Shown here: piece by piece, positions 37,738 to 39,135 of the stretch | Numbering within the stretch: the first letter of the stretch is position 1 | How the letters are laid out: each line of letters opens with the position of its first letter | Source: a virus | Strand: one strand, 5' to 3' | Length of the DNA stretch: 39,135 nt | IMG/VR virus record: IMGVR_UViG_3300029908_000065 | Coordinates: 1 to 39,135 of that record | The notes under the pieces: model-generated | What the model saw: only the letters and a program-made list of their open reading frames with translations | Database searches by the model: none | Told to the model about the DNA's origin: nothing | Made by a program: the position numbers and the translations under genes

Positions 37738-39135
37738 ATGGCCGAGCTTAGGACAGTCCTAGACTATGAAACACGATCGCGCGTGCCGCTTGAGCTGGCC
37801 GGCGCGATCACCTATGCCCAGCATGAAAGTACGTCGATCTTTTGCTTAGGCTACAAGATCGACGACGGCCCGGAATATCTCTGGATACCCGAACGTGCCC
37901 CCATGCCCGATGATCTTTGGCGCGCTTTCAAGTACGGTACACTTGTCGCCCACAATGCGGGATTCGAACGTGCCATCACGCGCTACACGCTTCCTCGATA
38001 CCCGCTACTCACGGCCAAACAAAAGGGCGTGCTTGCTCATATCCCAGCCAGCCGTTGGCGCTGCACAGCCGCCAAGGCCGCCATGTGCGCCATGCCCAGA
38101 GGCTTAGAGATGGCCGCCAAAGTGCTTGAGCTTCCAACTCAAAAGGACAAGCACGGCCACACGCTCATTAAGAAGTATTCCAAACCCAGGAAACCCTCAA
38201 AGAACAACCCCAAACTATGGTGGGATGATCGCGATGACCTGCGTGACATCTATCGTTACTGCTTGATTGACGTGCAAGCTGAGTATGAGCTGGATCAAGC
38301 GTTGCCCGATCTTTCGGACTATGAGCAAAAGGTATGGGAGCTAGATCAGAAAATTAACGATCGTGGGATATTGATCGACATCCCCACGGTGAAGATTATC
38401 TTGAAGATGATTGCCGAAGAAACCGGCAACATCACGCGTGGCATTCAAAAGTTATCTAATGGCACCATTGAAAAGGCTACACAAAACGCTCGAATGCTGA
38501 AGTGGTTGAATGATCGCGGCGCGGAAATGTCGAATCTCCAAGCGCAGACGATCCGCGACAAGCTTGTAGAAAGGCTTGCGCCCGACGTGCGGCAAATGCT
38601 TGAGTATCGCCAGGGCGGCTCAAAGACATCCACGGCCAAGTATCAGAAGATGATCTATGCCGTGGGTGAGGACAATCGCGCGCGTGAGCTGCTTTTATAT
38701 TGTGGAGCTACGCCCACCGCTCGGTGGAGCGGAAAACGAATCCAGCCCCATAATTTCCCACGCCCTACTATCAAAGGTTTCAATTCTGATGAAGCCATCG
38801 AGCTGATCAAGAGCGGTGGACTTGAAGCCCTTCGAAAGAAGTATGGGCCGGCAAAAGTGATGGATGCGCTCGTAAGCGCTATCCGGGGAATGCTGATCGC
38901 AAGCGAGGGGTATGAGTTGTTTTGCTCAGACTTTGCGGCCGTGGAAGCGCGGCTTGCGTTTTGGGTAGCTGGGCATGACGCGGGAGTGCGAGCGTTCGTT
39001 GAAGATCAAAAATTATATGAAGATATGGCCGCAACCATCTTTGGGATGGACATCAAGGACGTTGAGAAAGAAAGCTTAGAACGATTCATCGGGAAGGAAA
39101 CTATTCTCGGGTGTCAGTACGGGATGGGTCCGCCG
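37738..39135 (+). CDS. DNA polymerase I-type (family A), cut by window edge
   Basis: 466 codons from ATG 37738 with GGGGGA upstream; the C-terminus is outside the window. 3'-5' exonuclease: LDYET (D9 and E11), LVAHNAGFE (69-77), YCLID (D178). Polymerase: motif A SDFAAVEARLAFW (D398) and the start of motif B RFIGKETILGCQYGMG (R449, K453, Y461). This is the T7-type polymerase class common in phages. Placed next to SSB and DUF2800, it completes a replication set. The separate terminator upstream means it needs its own promoter or readthrough. Confidence 0.92.
   Translation, partial: MAELRTVLDYETRSRVPLELAGAITYAQHESTSIFCLGYKIDDGPEYLWIPERAPMPDDLWRAFKYGTLVAHNAGFERAITRYTLPRYPLLTAKQKGVLAHIPASRWRCTAAKAAMCAMPRGLEMAAKVLELPTQKDKHGHTLIKKYSKPRKPSKNNPKLWWDDRDDLRDIYRYCLIDVQAEYELDQALPDLSDYEQKVWELDQKINDRGILIDIPTVKIILKMIAEETGNITRGIQKLSNGTIEKATQNARMLKWLNDRGAEMSNLQAQTIRDKLVERLAPDVRQMLEYRQGGSKTSTAKYQKMIYAVGEDNRARELLLYCGATPTARWSGKRIQPHNFPRPTIKGFNSDEAIELIKSGGLEALRKKYGPAKVMDALVSAIRGMLIASEGYELFCSDFAAVEARLAFWVAGHDAGVRAFVEDQKLYEDMAATIFGMDIKDVEKESLERFIGKETILGCQYGMGPP

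Overview
The window is part of a double-stranded DNA tailed phage (Caudoviricetes) with a contractile-tail (myovirus) structural module. It could be a metagenomic phage contig. No bacterial housekeeping genes, tRNAs, integrase, endolysin or canonical holin were seen, and genes run off both ends, so the genome is incomplete here. The structural set resembles small contractile phages such as the Pam3 and Bcep781 types: capsid of DUF2184 type, DUF4054 connector, DUF3383 sheath, DUF3277 tube, Dit-like protein, baseplate plug, gp44-like hub, Gp138-like spike, baseplate J, DUF2612. This is recognised by family motifs only, not by a search. The host is unknown; a lipobox protein and two Sec-type signal peptides suggest a Gram-negative host.

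Layout. From about 31.14 kb leftwards nearly everything is on the minus strand. In transcription order there is a small XRE regulator, a primase/helicase, a 300-bp non-coding block with GGTAAC repeats (possible origin), an HNH nuclease, and a run of very small tightly overlapping genes (28.3-24.2 kb) including an outer-membrane-type lipoprotein and an orphan HicA-like protein. Packaging genes (terS, terL, portal), the head module (Mu F-like protein, protease-scaffold fusion, decoration protein, major capsid), neck, sheath, tube, a frameshifted tail chaperone, tape measure, baseplate and fibres follow. The last fibre-like gene runs off the left edge. From 31.25 kb rightwards genes are on the plus strand: an SNF2-like helicase, small proteins, an Acb2-like cyclic-nucleotide sponge, a probable structured RNA, a zinc protein, a dATP/dGTP diphosphohydrolase-like protein, a 2H phosphoesterase, a DUF2800 nuclease, a DUF2815 single-strand binding protein, a strong terminator and a family A DNA polymerase cut by the right edge.

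Most adjacent genes overlap as ATGA or TAATG, so translation is probably coupled. The divergent regulator/helicase gap carries a perfect palindrome that is a good operator candidate.

The most unusual features are: (1) a 172-nt non-coding segment at 33831-34002 closed by a perfect 8-bp helix with several internal hairpins, directly after the Acb2-like gene; (2) two genes whose reading frames are interrupted by one in-frame TAG, both in the context TAGAATG, a virion decoration protein and a zinc protein, although TAG also ends several other genes; (3) a T7 slippery site giving a -1 frameshifted tail chaperone; (4) one beta-rich domain inserted in both the sheath and the baseplate J protein; (5) two candidate anti-CBASS proteins of different mechanism in one operon. 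All functions are inferred from motifs and gene order.
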